DNA from: Sutterella sp.
Lineage (GTDB): Bacteria; Pseudomonadota; Gammaproteobacteria; Burkholderiales; Burkholderiaceae_F
DNA: 64,000 bases
Direction of reading: 5' to 3'
NCBI GenBank assembly: GCA_020025955.1
Contig: JAHHRF010000002.1
Location: 16,190-80,189, forward strand
In this document: positions 34,101-42,686 of the stretch, piece after piece
How positions within the stretch are numbered: position 1 is the first letter of the stretch
How the letters are laid out: each line of letters opens with the position of its first letter
Notes under the pieces: generated by a model
What the model saw: the letters and a program-made list of their open reading frames with translations, nothing else
What the model was told of the DNA's origin: nothing
Database searches by the model: none
Translations under genes and position numbers: made by a program

Positions 34101-34680
34101 TATGCTCAAGAGCGCCGTTAAAGCCCTTAAAAACGGGGAAAGCATTGATTTTGAAAATCATGTGCCAGGCACCACGGACATTAATATCCATGCACCAGCC
34201 TTGATTCCCGCGGACTACGTCACAGACGTCTCCCAACGTTTGGCCTTCTACAAAGAATTGGCCTCGGCGACCACCTATACGGATTTAATCCACACGGCCG
34301 AAGCCTTAGGGGACCGTTACGGGAAGTTGCCAGAAGCCGCAGAGCGCCTCATTCGCGTGCACCGCTTACGCTTAAAGTGTGAAGACCTCGGGGTGAAAAA
34401 GATTGATGCGTCGGAAAGTAGCACCCTCTTTACCTTTGTCGCCAAACCCAATTTGGATCCGATGGCCTTGATTCGATTGCTGCAAACGCGTCGCGATGCC
34501 CGCATGGCGGGGCCAGAGAAATTGCGCCTGAGTACGGGCGGGGCAACGCCTGAGGCGCGCTTCGGGAAGATCGATGAGATTTTGGCTGCCCTTTCGGCCA
34601 ACCCCACGGAAACCATCGTGGAGAAAACCGCTGTGGCTAAGCCTGGCGTCACGGTGAAAAAAGGGAAAGCGAAGAAATAA
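31129..34680 (+). CDS. mfd: Transcription-repair coupling factor
   Basis: 1183 aa from ATG 31129. A TATAAA at 31101-31106 looks like the -10, which would exclude the upstream in-frame ATG at 31072. Mfd displaces RNA polymerase stalled at lesions and recruits UvrA. Seen: UvrB-like N-terminal domains, a CarD-like RNA-polymerase-interacting domain (LKVGDPIVHVEHGVGRYLGLE, about 500), Walker A GDVGFGKTEVALRAAF, DEEHRFGV, TATPIPRTL, the translocase module with RGRVGRS, and the C-terminal TRCF domain followed by a Lys-rich tail. Followed by a 13-bp hairpin. Confidence 0.97.
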   Translation: MSFTLPSASITPWLKALETPKVGTRYTLSLPSRYPDALFYAMAAKAAFKKGQRVAVIVADTLDIARLQQEVAWFCPDVKPVTLPDWETLPYDVLSPQESLVSERLEALFRLSSGAPACPEIVITSIVTAAQKLAPTHYVSGNTFFFKTGDRVSLEQLKTNLTAAGYGHVKQVLAPGEFSVRGELVDVFPMGSERPFRLDLFDDEIESIRWFDVDTQRSMEATDAIRLLPGHEFPVTPEAVAQFRARWRAHFTGDPTKSTVYRDLGQGLMPAGIEYYLPLFFEETATLSDYLSVDTPIFTVGNVTESLTRFLDDTTGRFRLLRGDASRPPLEPERLWESADGFFAKLKAFARYELTPVGDPELDARFASVSVERKSQNPLTALENYLTTQTLRQRRTLIVAGSMGRAGTMTELFRTSGLTIPFFETPDAFLQSDAPLGMTTGPLYQGATFEDLKVDCLTETELYAASPRRARGRKVQHATNIEMIVRDVAELKVGDPIVHVEHGVGRYLGLEIIDTPDGPGEFLRLGYKNDAQLFVPVTNLDVISRYSGAAPENAPLHGLGRGDWDKAKRKAAEQIRDTAAELLQLYAMRAKREGTRFEVNEQDYQAFAEGFAFEETPDQAAAIGAVLRDMTEGKPMDRLVCGDVGFGKTEVALRAAFVAVNAGKQVAVLCPTTLLAEQHAQTFKDRFAAWPVVVSELSRFRTGKETTKTLAGLAEGTVDIVIGTHKLLTDKVAFARLGLVIIDEEHRFGVRQKEQLKKLRNEVDILTLTATPIPRTLSMSLEGIRDFSVIATAPERRLAVKTFVHAESDGIIREAVIRELKRGGQVYFLHNEVDTIENRLEHLTKLLPEARIAVAHGQMSERELERVMREFYQQRFNVLLCTTIIETGIDVPSANTIIMQRADKLGLAQMHQLRGRVGRSFHQAYAYLLTPPSGAITKQAKQRLEAIQSLEELGSGFYLAMHDLEIRGAGEVLGEHQSGDIAEVGFDLYNRMLKSAVKALKNGESIDFENHVPGTTDINIHAPALIPADYVTDVSQRLAFYKELASATTYTDLIHTAEALGDRYGKLPEAAERLIRVHRLRLKCEDLGVKKIDASESSTLFTFVAKPNLDPMALIRLLQTRRDARMAGPEKLRLSTGGATPEARFGKIDEILAALSANPTETIVEKTAVAKPGVTVKKGKAKK

Positions 34681-34701
34681 CCCGTTAGCTCAAAAAGACG
34701 A

Positions 34702-34733
34702 AGCGGGTGGGATCTAGAACGATTCCACCCGCT
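34702..34733. terminator. Hairpin between mfd and yceD
   Basis: AGCGGGTGGGATC (34702-34714) pairs with 34721-34733 (one G-U) around TAGAAC, between convergent genes. The T tract is weak on both sides. Confidence 0.7.
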
Positions 34734-34747
34734 ATTGCGTTTCTGTC

Positions 34748-35299
34748 TTAGTGCTTTAAGAGCTGATCGAGCCCAGCAAAGGGACGCTGCGTATCGCCCT
34801 GTTTGGCTTTAGGCTGATCCCCCACCTTTTGCGGGGCTTTCTTCTTGGGAGCGACTTCCGGCTCATAAGCGTCCGTTTCGCAATCCTCATGAAGGGGCAG
34901 TGCGGGGAGCCCTAAGAGCACCTCTTCTTGCACCCAATCGGCAATGGAAAAGGCGCGCGAGCCCACCACGACGTCTTCGCCCTCACGGTCGTCGTCGAGC
35001 GGGAGCGCATCAGCCTGGGCCTCATTTTCCACAAAGCGGTACACCATGGAGACGTCCACGGGGTAGATCACCACGTCATTACAACGGGCACACGTGAGTT
35101 CCACTTCGCCCGAGATCGTTAAACGGGCGGCGGGCAAATCACGCACCTGACCTAAGCCTTCGATCGTGTAGGCGAGTTCCCCCTCGACCAAGCCTTCGAT
35201 GGCGTCAGCGAGTTCGGGCATCACCTCCAGCGACAACGCGCCTTCGAGCACCGACTTTTTACGGGCAACTTCAAAACTATCCAAAGTCAAATTCGACAT
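34748..35299 (-). CDS. yceD: YceD family (DUF177) protein
   Basis: 183 aa from ATG 35299. The family core is ARLTISGEVELTCARCNDVV (about 62-82; C-x2-C), followed by the acidic EDVVVGSRAFSIADWVQEEVLLGLPALPLHEDC. Normally yceD is cotranscribed with rpmF (ribosomal protein L32) and linked to 23S rRNA maturation. Here no rpmF follows: 69 bases after the stop the mfd gene ends. The C-terminal tail is Lys/Pro-rich. Confidence 0.9.
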   Translation of the reverse strand: MSNLTLDSFEVARKKSVLEGALSLEVMPELADAIEGLVEGELAYTIEGLGQVRDLPAARLTISGEVELTCARCNDVVIYPVDVSMVYRFVENEAQADALPLDDDREGEDVVVGSRAFSIADWVQEEVLLGLPALPLHEDCETDAYEPEVAPKKKAPQKVGDQPKAKQGDTQRPFAGLDQLLKH

Positions 35300-35411
35300 C
35301 GTGGGCTCCAAAAGTGAAAAATCGTCGTCAAGTGACTACACTTCTATCACTGACCAATTCAAATGAATCCCGAGAGTGTAACAAACCCTCGCATAACCTG
35401 GTGAACTTACC

Positions 35412-36002
35412 ATGACGTTACCCCTGATTTTAGCCTCGAGCTCGCGCTATCGCCGTGAACTCTTAGAACGTTTACCCGTGACGTTTACGTGTGAAAGCCC
35501 CGAGATTGACGAGTCCCCGTTAGAAGGCGAAACCCCGCGCGAAACGGCACTGCGTCTCTCCAAAGAAAAAGCCCTAGCCGTCGCTGCCCAGCACCCGGGC
35601 GCTATCGTCATTGGGAGCGATCAGGTGGCAGACTTAAACGGCGAAAAGTTAGGGAAGCCCCACACCCGTGAGCGCGCCATTGCGCAGTTAGAACGCATGC
35701 AGGGGCAAACCATCCTCTTTACGACCGCGCTTTCCGTGGTGAACCCGCAGGGCGAGATTGAAACCGTTGAAAGCATTACGCGCGTCAAAATGCGTGCGCT
35801 CTCACGTGAAACTATTGAAGCCTATGTCGATATTGAAGAGCCCTACGACTGTGCGGGCTCGGCCAAAATTGAAAAATTAGGCATCGCTTTAATGGAAGAA
35901 GTCACCTCGGACGATCCGACGAGCTTAATTGGGTTGCCGTTAATGGCGCTCACGAGCCTCTTGTCGCGTGCCGGCTTAGCGGTTCTCCCTGGGCTCAAAT
36001 AA
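35412..36002 (+). CDS. Maf-family nucleotide pyrophosphatase (YceF type)
   Basis: 196 aa. Hydrolyses modified nucleoside triphosphates; the YceF branch prefers 7-methyl-GTP. Motifs: LILASSSRYRRELLERL (about 5-21), IDESPLEGETPRETALRLSKEKA, IGSDQVA (catalytic Asp) and DCAGSAKIEKLGIALMEEV. Divergent from yceD and followed nine bases later by the methyltransferase, as in other Burkholderiales. Confidence 0.93.
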   Translation: MTLPLILASSSRYRRELLERLPVTFTCESPEIDESPLEGETPRETALRLSKEKALAVAAQHPGAIVIGSDQVADLNGEKLGKPHTRERAIAQLERMQGQTILFTTALSVVNPQGEIETVESITRVKMRALSRETIEAYVDIEEPYDCAGSAKIEKLGIALMEEVTSDDPTSLIGLPLMALTSLLSRAGLAVLPGLK

Positions 36003-36011
36003 GGAATCCTC

Positions 36012-36845
36012 ATGACGGGCACCCTCTACATGCTCCCCAATCGCATTAGCGAGAGCGATGTGAATAAAGCCATCCCGACCTACGTTCAGGAAATGGCTCG
36101 CACCTTGACGACCTTTTTCGTGGAGGACGCGAAATCCGCTCGCCACTACTTAAAAGTGCTCGAGCACCCGCAACCCATTGCTTCGCTCACGATTGAAGAA
36201 ATTGGGCATCATCCCGACTTAAGTCGCGTGGACGCGTGGCTTGCCCCCGTTTTAAAGGGGACGGATGCGGCCATTCTGAGTGAATCGGGGTGCCCGGGCG
36301 TGGCTGATCCCGGTGCACAACTCGTCGCGCGCGCCCAAGCCTTAGGGATTCGTGTGGTGCCGTGGGTGGGACCCAGCTCCCTGTTGCTTACTTTAATGGC
36401 CAGTGGCTTAGACGGTCAGCACTTTGCGTTTGCAGGGTACTTACCGCAAAAGCCCGATGAGCGCGTGCCCGCGATTCGTCACTTGGAAAAGCGCAGTCAA
36501 CAAGGCGAAGGGGAAACCCAGCTCTTTATTGAGACGCCCTACCGTAACCAAGCGCTCTTTGAGAGCCTTTGTGAAACGCTGCAGCCTGGCACCCGTTTAA
36601 CGGTAGCCACTGATGTGACGGGCGAACATGAACGCATTCGTACGCTCACGATTGAAGCGTGGCGTGCACTAAATGACGACGAAAAAGCCCTTCCCAAACT
36701 CCCCACGGTCTTTGCGCTCTTAGGGGAGCGTCGTGAAAAGGGGACACGTGTGGGGACCGCCGCACCGAAGCGCCACCGTCGTGGTGCTGCCCCCAAGCCC
36801 CTTCCCCGCGGGAAAAAGCCCGCGCGAGGGAAAGTCCCGCACTAA
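36012..36845 (+). CDS. SAM-dependent methyltransferase, tetrapyrrole-methylase fold (RsmI paralogue)
   Basis: 277 aa. The fold carries the SAM-binding segment DAAILSESGCPGVADPGAQLVARA (about 87-110), the WVGPSSLLLTLMASGLDGQHFAFAGYLP region and FIETPYRN. It resembles RsmI (16S rRNA C1402 2'-O) but has a divergent N-terminus, like the second copy found beside maf in betaproteobacteria. The last 35 residues are Lys/Arg/Pro-rich, suggesting RNA contact. Target unknown. Confidence 0.85.
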   Translation: MTGTLYMLPNRISESDVNKAIPTYVQEMARTLTTFFVEDAKSARHYLKVLEHPQPIASLTIEEIGHHPDLSRVDAWLAPVLKGTDAAILSESGCPGVADPGAQLVARAQALGIRVVPWVGPSSLLLTLMASGLDGQHFAFAGYLPQKPDERVPAIRHLEKRSQQGEGETQLFIETPYRNQALFESLCETLQPGTRLTVATDVTGEHERIRTLTIEAWRALNDDEKALPKLPTVFALLGERREKGTRVGTAAPKRHRRGAAPKPLPRGKKPARGKVPH

Positions 36846-36857
36846 ACAAGTGTTTTT

Positions 36858-36893
36858 AACGAGCGAGTTCTCCTTTGAGACTCGCTCGTTTGC
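36858..36893 (+). terminator. Terminator after methyltransferase
   Basis: AACGAGCGAGT (36858-36868) pairs perfectly with 36880-36890, followed by a TTTGC tail. Confidence 0.8.
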
Positions 36894-37103
36894 ATTTGGG
36901 CGGGGGTCGCTTGAGACTCTCATTCGGTCTTTGTTACCCCCTGCACGAAACGTTGTGTTACAGGCTCACGCTTTTTGTAAGTTAATTGTCGGTATAGTTT
37001 TAACGATACGTATGAATTTTTTCGCGCAATGAACGAGATAGCCCCAGCGCCTACTCGTTTTTCTAATCAACGATTGCGCTCGAATAAGAAAGAAGAATTA
37101 GCT

Positions 37104-40100
37104 ATGCCTCCTACCCGTCCTTTTTTACTCAGTGTCCTGGCCTTGGCCTCCTTAAACGCTAATGCCGTGGATGACCGCTGGTTAACCGTTGAAAAGAATT
37201 CGATTGAACGACCTAACGAAGCGCTCACGTTACGTTTCGCTCCCGATCGCGAAACGTGCCAACGCGCCTATGGTGAGGACTGGTATGAGCGTTGCGAGTT
37301 TTCTGAAGGGCACCCAGGCCAAGTGGATGGGCGACTTGCTTTAAAGCCACAGCTCGCTGGCGAATGGCTTTGGCACGACACGGATACGCTTACCTTTCGC
37401 CCCAAGGAGGGGTGGCCCGCAAACACCGCGTTCAAGCTGGACTTAAGCCCCTTGGGACTCACGCCCTCCGTTCATCTGGATCGCCTCCAGCGTTTTGCGA
37501 CGCCCCCCTTAAATGTGACGCGTAGCGACGACGAGTTCTTTTTTGAACCCACGCCCACAGGCCGCCGTGTAGCACAGTTACGCCTTCAGTTGTCGACGCG
37601 ACCAGACAGCCCTGAGGCGCTTGAAAAAGCCATCACCCTCAGTGCTAGCGACCCCGAGGTTCGCTTAGGCACCCCGCGCTTTATCTGGAATGCCGCCAAA
37701 ACTGACCTCACGATTCAAGTGGACGTGTTGCAGTTAGGAAAAGGCCCTTCCACGCTTGACGTGACGGTTCCTGGGATTGCTGGGAAAGTCATTCAAAAAG
37801 GGAACACCTGGCAAATCCCCACGGGGGAAACGGATGCGCACCGTTCGGTAGCGTTACCCGGGCTCACGACCCTTTTTGACGTTGAACACATTCGTGTGCG
37901 TCAAGAAACGGATGAAGACCTCAATCAGCGCGTGGTCTTGAATTTCACGACGACGCTCTTAACCAAAACGGGCGACGTCGCCAAGGCACTGGATGTGCGA
38001 CTGCTTCCTGAAAAGCTCGACGCGAGTGCGCTCGAAGCCACCAACTGGCTCGAGGTCCCCTCGGTCACGGACGAGATGGTGAAAATCGCGGAACCCGTCG
38101 CGTTTGAGCCCCTCACCGCCGACCTGTCGCAGCACCACCGCTTTGCGTTAACGGCTCCCGCCAACCGCTTTGTCGTGGTGAGCTTTAAAGAAGGGATGGG
38201 ACCTGAGGGGCCGAGCACACTCAATGAGACGCGCCACCTCATCGTCAAGGTGCCCGAGCCCACGGTGAATCTCGCCTTTTTGCAGCCGGGCGACTTATTA
38301 ACGCTCTCGGGGGATCGCACCCTCACGGTGGCCACCCAAGGGGCAGAGCGCCTCCTTTGGCGTACCCAACGCGTGCGTGATCCCTTCTACGCTTTAGCCA
38401 ACCGCTTAAAGGCTGAGGATTTGTCGCCTGACGTCCTCACGGAAGCACGCTCAGGGTCGGTTAGCTTATCGGCTCCCAAGACCCAAGCCCAATACGTCGC
38501 CATTGAACTCAAAAACGACTTTGAGCCTGGGAAAGCTGCGGGGCTCTACGTAGTCACGGTCGATGCCCAAGTGAAAAACGATGAGGGACAGTGGGTCACC
38601 CGTTCTTCGGAAAAGAAAGTCCTCTTGATGACGGACTTAAATGTACTCGTTAAAGAAGACGCGCACTACAACCCCACCGTTACCGTCATGGACTTGGCAG
38701 ACCATGAAGCCCTGCGTGGCGTGGAAGTCTCCATTCTGGCGCGAAATGGGAAAACCTTAGCGACGCGCTTCACCAATGCCCAAGGGAAAGCCTCCTTTGA
38801 AGGGTTCGCAGGTTTAATGCGCGAACAAGCCCCCACGGCCGTGCTCGTTAAACGCGCTCGTCCCAATGATTTGGCGTGGATTTCGTTAGAGGATCCGTCC
38901 AACATTGACAACAACACCCGCTTTGGGGCAAATGGCCCCGCACTCGATGACACGGACGTGGTGGGCACCCTCTTTACGGAACGTGACCTCTATCGCCCCG
39001 GCGAAACGGTGCATTTCGGTGGACTCTTAAAGCGCTTGGATTGGGCCACGTTACCCAAGGATCTTCCCTTAACGCTTTCCATCATGGATCCCGTGGGGGA
39101 TACGGTCTTAGAGAAAACCGTCACGCCGTCCATGTTAGGCGCCTTAACGGTGGACTTTCCGACGAGCGCTCAACAGACGACGGGCGCCTACTGGGCACGC
39201 TTATCGTTAGGAGAGCGTTTACTCTCGGGGCTCACGTTCCAGGTCCAAGGCTTTGAACCCGAAACGATGACGTTAACGAGCCACGTGGAAAACGCTTCCA
39301 AGGGGTGGGTTACCGCACACACTGCAACCGTTTTGACGAAACTCGCCGAAAATAACGGGAGTTTGGCACAAAATCGCACCATTTCCGGGTCGTTAACGAT
39401 TGCCCCGATGATGGCTCTGCGCTTCGATTCGTTGCCAGATTTCAAGTTCTTGAGCCCCCGAGAAGAAGCCCCTTGGCAGGAAAACGCCAAGACCTTGTCG
39501 GCTCAAACCAATGCTTCCGGAAACGCCCAGTTAACGCTCGATCTCAACGACATCCTGCGTGATGGCACCGCCATGCTGCGCTTGGCCTTAACGGGGACGG
39601 ACGCATCGGGCGCGGTGGGTGCGACCGAGTCCCTTAGCGTCAACGTGAGCCCCATGCCCATGATGTTAGGGATCAATGAAGAAGCCATCCCCACGCGCTT
39701 GACGGCCATCAAGGCGGACACGCATGCGCCCTTGACGTTGGCGCTCGTCGATCCGGACTTAAAGCCCGTAGCCCACCAAACAGTGGCGGTGACGTTAGAG
39801 CGTCGCCGTCAGGTTCCTGAACTCGCGACCTTACCCAATGGGCGCGCTCACTACCGTACGGTGGATGTGACGACACCCCTTCGCACCTTTACGGTGACGA
39901 CGGACGCTGAGGGTCGTGCAGAACTTACTCTCCCCACGGAAACGCTCGGGGACTTTACCTTGCGCTTTGGCTTAGCCGATGGGCTTAAACTCGGGCACGT
40001 TCGCTTTGGGATTGTGCCCAATGGGCTTAAAACGCAAAGCCAGCTCGATCGGCTTCCCACGGCGGACGTTCGTCTGCAGACCTTGAAGACGGACTACAGT

Positions 40101-42686
40101 GCGGGGGATACGGTGGAGGCGAGCTTACTCTCGCCCTTTGATGGGGTCGCCATGGTGAGTTTGGAAACGAACCGTGTCCACGCCACGATTAAGGTGCCTG
40201 TGGTACGCGGTCAAAACACCGTGGCGTTACCGGTCCCTGAAGGGCTCTCTGGTCGCGTCTGGTTAACGGCCTCAGTCATGCGTGCCAAGCATGATGCGAA
40301 GCGCTTCTTGTCGGCGTACGCCCATGCCGTGACGCCCCTTTTTGTGGGACGACGTGAGCACACCTTAGACGTGAGTCTTACGGCACCCGAAACGCTCAAA
40401 ATCAATACGCCCGCTACGCTCACGCTCACGAGCCCCAAGGCCACTCAAGTCTTTGTTTGGGCGGTTGACGAAGGCATTTTGTCTCAGACGGGCTACGAGG
40501 CAACCTCCCCCTTAGACGCGCTCTTTGGGACGCGTGCCTTAACGGTGCAAACGCGCCAATACTTATCGGGCTTAATGCCCGAGGGGGTGTCGTTACCGGA
40601 ACAAGCGATTACGGGTGGCGATATGCGTATGGAAGCGCGAGCCGCCAGCAACCTGGCCACCAATCCCTTCCGTCGCCAGGGGCAACTCCCCGCCGTGTGG
40701 TGGGGTGGCTTAGTGGCGCTCAACCCCAACGAAGCCAAACCCATCACGATGACGTTACCCAAGGGCTACCACGGTAAGGTTCGCCTCTATGTGATGAGTA
40801 CGAGTGAGGACGCCTTAGGGCTCACCAAGCGCTCGATCACCGTGAGTGCTCCCTTAATGACGCAAGTCTTCTTGCCTCCCTATTTATCACCGGGCGATGT
40901 CGCCACGGGAACGCTTTCCTTGATGAGCACCGAAGGTCCCATCAAGGGGACGGCTTCTTTGACGTCTGAGGCGTTTGGGCTCAACACCCAGACGGACTTT
41001 GCCTTAGACGCGAAGGCCACGAATACGGTGGGCTTTACGGTGACGGCACCGAAGACCCCTGGGATGGTTGAAGTGCGCTCTGAAGCCCAGGGCACCATGG
41101 GGACGACGTCGCTGGAAAGTGAGAACGCCTTCACGGTATCGGTTCGCCCCGCGAACTACCCGACCGAGCGTCAATATTGGGGTCGTCTCACTGCTGGGCA
41201 AACGCTCCCTCAACTTCCTGAGCGTTTTGCGCTCGATCGTGAATCGTCCTTAACGGTATCCATGACGCCCGTGAGTCTCATTGAAGGGCTCATCAAGGCG
41301 GCGTTGGCTACCTCGTACCCGAGTGACGAGGAGACGCTGACCTCTGCCATCAACCTCGTTCATTTAGGGAATCGTCCTGAATTGATGACGTTGGTCGATG
41401 TGGACGCGACCCTTGAAAATCCTGAGGTGGCGGCTCGCTTAAAAGCTGCGAACACGCTCGCAGAACGCCTCATCGCTCGTGCTGCCTACGATCGACCGGA
41501 CAATTTACGTCCGTTACTCTTAGCGGTTCGTTATTTAATGGCTCGCCAACCGGTGACGGGTTTTTCGGCGCAAACCGACACCTTAAAGCAAGGGTTGTCG
41601 CTCTTGAAGCGCTATGCCGCATCGAGTCGCACCACGACGCTTGAAGACGCACGTCTCCTTGCGTGGACCTTTAACACCCTCACGCAAGCGGGCGTCATGA
41701 CGGGCGTTGAAATGGTGAGCCTGATGGAGGCGCTGGATCGCCAGAAACTGGCTTGGAACACGGACGCGACTGCCCTCTGGTTACGGGATACGGCGGAGCG
41801 CATGTACTTTAAGCCGTCTGAATTGGGGTTGGGTGAACACCCCTACCGTTTAGACACCACGCAAGCGCGCCTTGAAAAGGGCTTAAATGGGTTGGATGCT
41901 TTCTTAGCGTTACCCACGCCCCTTCAAAGTAAGGCCGATCGCGAAGCCGCGCTCGCCTCGCTCGATTCGACCACGCTCGACTCACTTTCGCCCTTAACGC
42001 GAAGCCTCTTGGTGGACGCCTTAATCGCGTGGAGTGACGACGCTGTCGCCCTCCCCTCAGGCTTAACGTTAAGTTGCGAAGCAGGAGAAACGGGGACGGT
42101 CACGACCACCGAAACGCCCTATGGACGACGCGTTTCGCTGTCGGGTTGCACCCAGTGGGCGATCAACGGCGCCGCAGAAGGGCTTTATTGGAGTGAACGC
42201 AATGCGGGGTGGACGAAGACTCCTCAAGATAAGGCCGTGATTGAAGGCTTCCAAATTGAGAAGACCCTCACGACGGCCAACAACGCGCCCCTTACGGGTC
42301 CCATCCGCTTAGGGGACACCATCACGGTAACGTTACGCGTGACGGGGCACTCGGGGAAGGCTAACGTGCGAGATCTCGTCTCAACGCACCCCTCGATCGT
42401 GGAAGACTTGTTGCCTGCCGGCTTTACGTGGTTGGGCGGGGTTCGTGACAACCAACAGCGCTTCAAGACCGATAATGCCCGTCTCACCCATGTCTTCTTA
42501 GACGACGATCGCTTTACGGCCAACGTCAACGCCACGGGTGACACCTACACGGTGCGCTATCGCTTGCGTGCTACGGTGATGGGCACCTTTACGATCCCGA
42601 TGGCACGTGTGACGCAAATGAACGACGACCGTCAATGGGGGACCACCGGTGTCAACGCCACGATTACGGTTTTGCCGCGTGACTAA
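37104..42686 (+). CDS. Bacterial alpha-2-macroglobulin family protein without thioester
   Basis: 1860 aa from ATG 37104, which gives a signal peptide MPPTRPFLLSVLALASLNANA; an upstream frame to 37029 hides it. There is no lipobox, so it is periplasmic. The MG-domain chain shows LFTERDLYRPGETVHFGGLLK and VDEGILSQTGYE, and the complement-like C-terminal half has PFRRQGQLPAVWWGG. At the thioester site, where YPYGCxEQ is expected, the sequence is YPSDEETL (residues 1405-1412), so covalent trapping of proteases is impossible. It overlaps pbpC, its usual partner, by eight bases. Probably a non-covalent protease trap or cell-envelope scaffold. Confidence 0.9.
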   Translation: MPPTRPFLLSVLALASLNANAVDDRWLTVEKNSIERPNEALTLRFAPDRETCQRAYGEDWYERCEFSEGHPGQVDGRLALKPQLAGEWLWHDTDTLTFRPKEGWPANTAFKLDLSPLGLTPSVHLDRLQRFATPPLNVTRSDDEFFFEPTPTGRRVAQLRLQLSTRPDSPEALEKAITLSASDPEVRLGTPRFIWNAAKTDLTIQVDVLQLGKGPSTLDVTVPGIAGKVIQKGNTWQIPTGETDAHRSVALPGLTTLFDVEHIRVRQETDEDLNQRVVLNFTTTLLTKTGDVAKALDVRLLPEKLDASALEATNWLEVPSVTDEMVKIAEPVAFEPLTADLSQHHRFALTAPANRFVVVSFKEGMGPEGPSTLNETRHLIVKVPEPTVNLAFLQPGDLLTLSGDRTLTVATQGAERLLWRTQRVRDPFYALANRLKAEDLSPDVLTEARSGSVSLSAPKTQAQYVAIELKNDFEPGKAAGLYVVTVDAQVKNDEGQWVTRSSEKKVLLMTDLNVLVKEDAHYNPTVTVMDLADHEALRGVEVSILARNGKTLATRFTNAQGKASFEGFAGLMREQAPTAVLVKRARPNDLAWISLEDPSNIDNNTRFGANGPALDDTDVVGTLFTERDLYRPGETVHFGGLLKRLDWATLPKDLPLTLSIMDPVGDTVLEKTVTPSMLGALTVDFPTSAQQTTGAYWARLSLGERLLSGLTFQVQGFEPETMTLTSHVENASKGWVTAHTATVLTKLAENNGSLAQNRTISGSLTIAPMMALRFDSLPDFKFLSPREEAPWQENAKTLSAQTNASGNAQLTLDLNDILRDGTAMLRLALTGTDASGAVGATESLSVNVSPMPMMLGINEEAIPTRLTAIKADTHAPLTLALVDPDLKPVAHQTVAVTLERRRQVPELATLPNGRAHYRTVDVTTPLRTFTVTTDAEGRAELTLPTETLGDFTLRFGLADGLKLGHVRFGIVPNGLKTQSQLDRLPTADVRLQTLKTDYSAGDTVEASLLSPFDGVAMVSLETNRVHATIKVPVVRGQNTVALPVPEGLSGRVWLTASVMRAKHDAKRFLSAYAHAVTPLFVGRREHTLDVSLTAPETLKINTPATLTLTSPKATQVFVWAVDEGILSQTGYEATSPLDALFGTRALTVQTRQYLSGLMPEGVSLPEQAITGGDMRMEARAASNLATNPFRRQGQLPAVWWGGLVALNPNEAKPITMTLPKGYHGKVRLYVMSTSEDALGLTKRSITVSAPLMTQVFLPPYLSPGDVATGTLSLMSTEGPIKGTASLTSEAFGLNTQTDFALDAKATNTVGFTVTAPKTPGMVEVRSEAQGTMGTTSLESENAFTVSVRPANYPTERQYWGRLTAGQTLPQLPERFALDRESSLTVSMTPVSLIEGLIKAALATSYPSDEETLTSAINLVHLGNRPELMTLVDVDATLENPEVAARLKAANTLAERLIARAAYDRPDNLRPLLLAVRYLMARQPVTGFSAQTDTLKQGLSLLKRYAASSRTTTLEDARLLAWTFNTLTQAGVMTGVEMVSLMEALDRQKLAWNTDATALWLRDTAERMYFKPSELGLGEHPYRLDTTQARLEKGLNGLDAFLALPTPLQSKADREAALASLDSTTLDSLSPLTRSLLVDALIAWSDDAVALPSGLTLSCEAGETGTVTTTETPYGRRVSLSGCTQWAINGAAEGLYWSERNAGWTKTPQDKAVIEGFQIEKTLTTANNAPLTGPIRLGDTITVTLRVTGHSGKANVRDLVSTHPSIVEDLLPAGFTWLGGVRDNQQRFKTDNARLTHVFLDDDRFTANVNATGDTYTVRYRLRATVMGTFTIPMARVTQMNDDRQWGTTGVNATITVLPRD

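Noticed and set aside
37029-37103. N-terminal extension of the alpha-2-macroglobulin frame
   Set aside because: The extension hides a standard signal peptide that begins at 37104 and has no similarity to the family.
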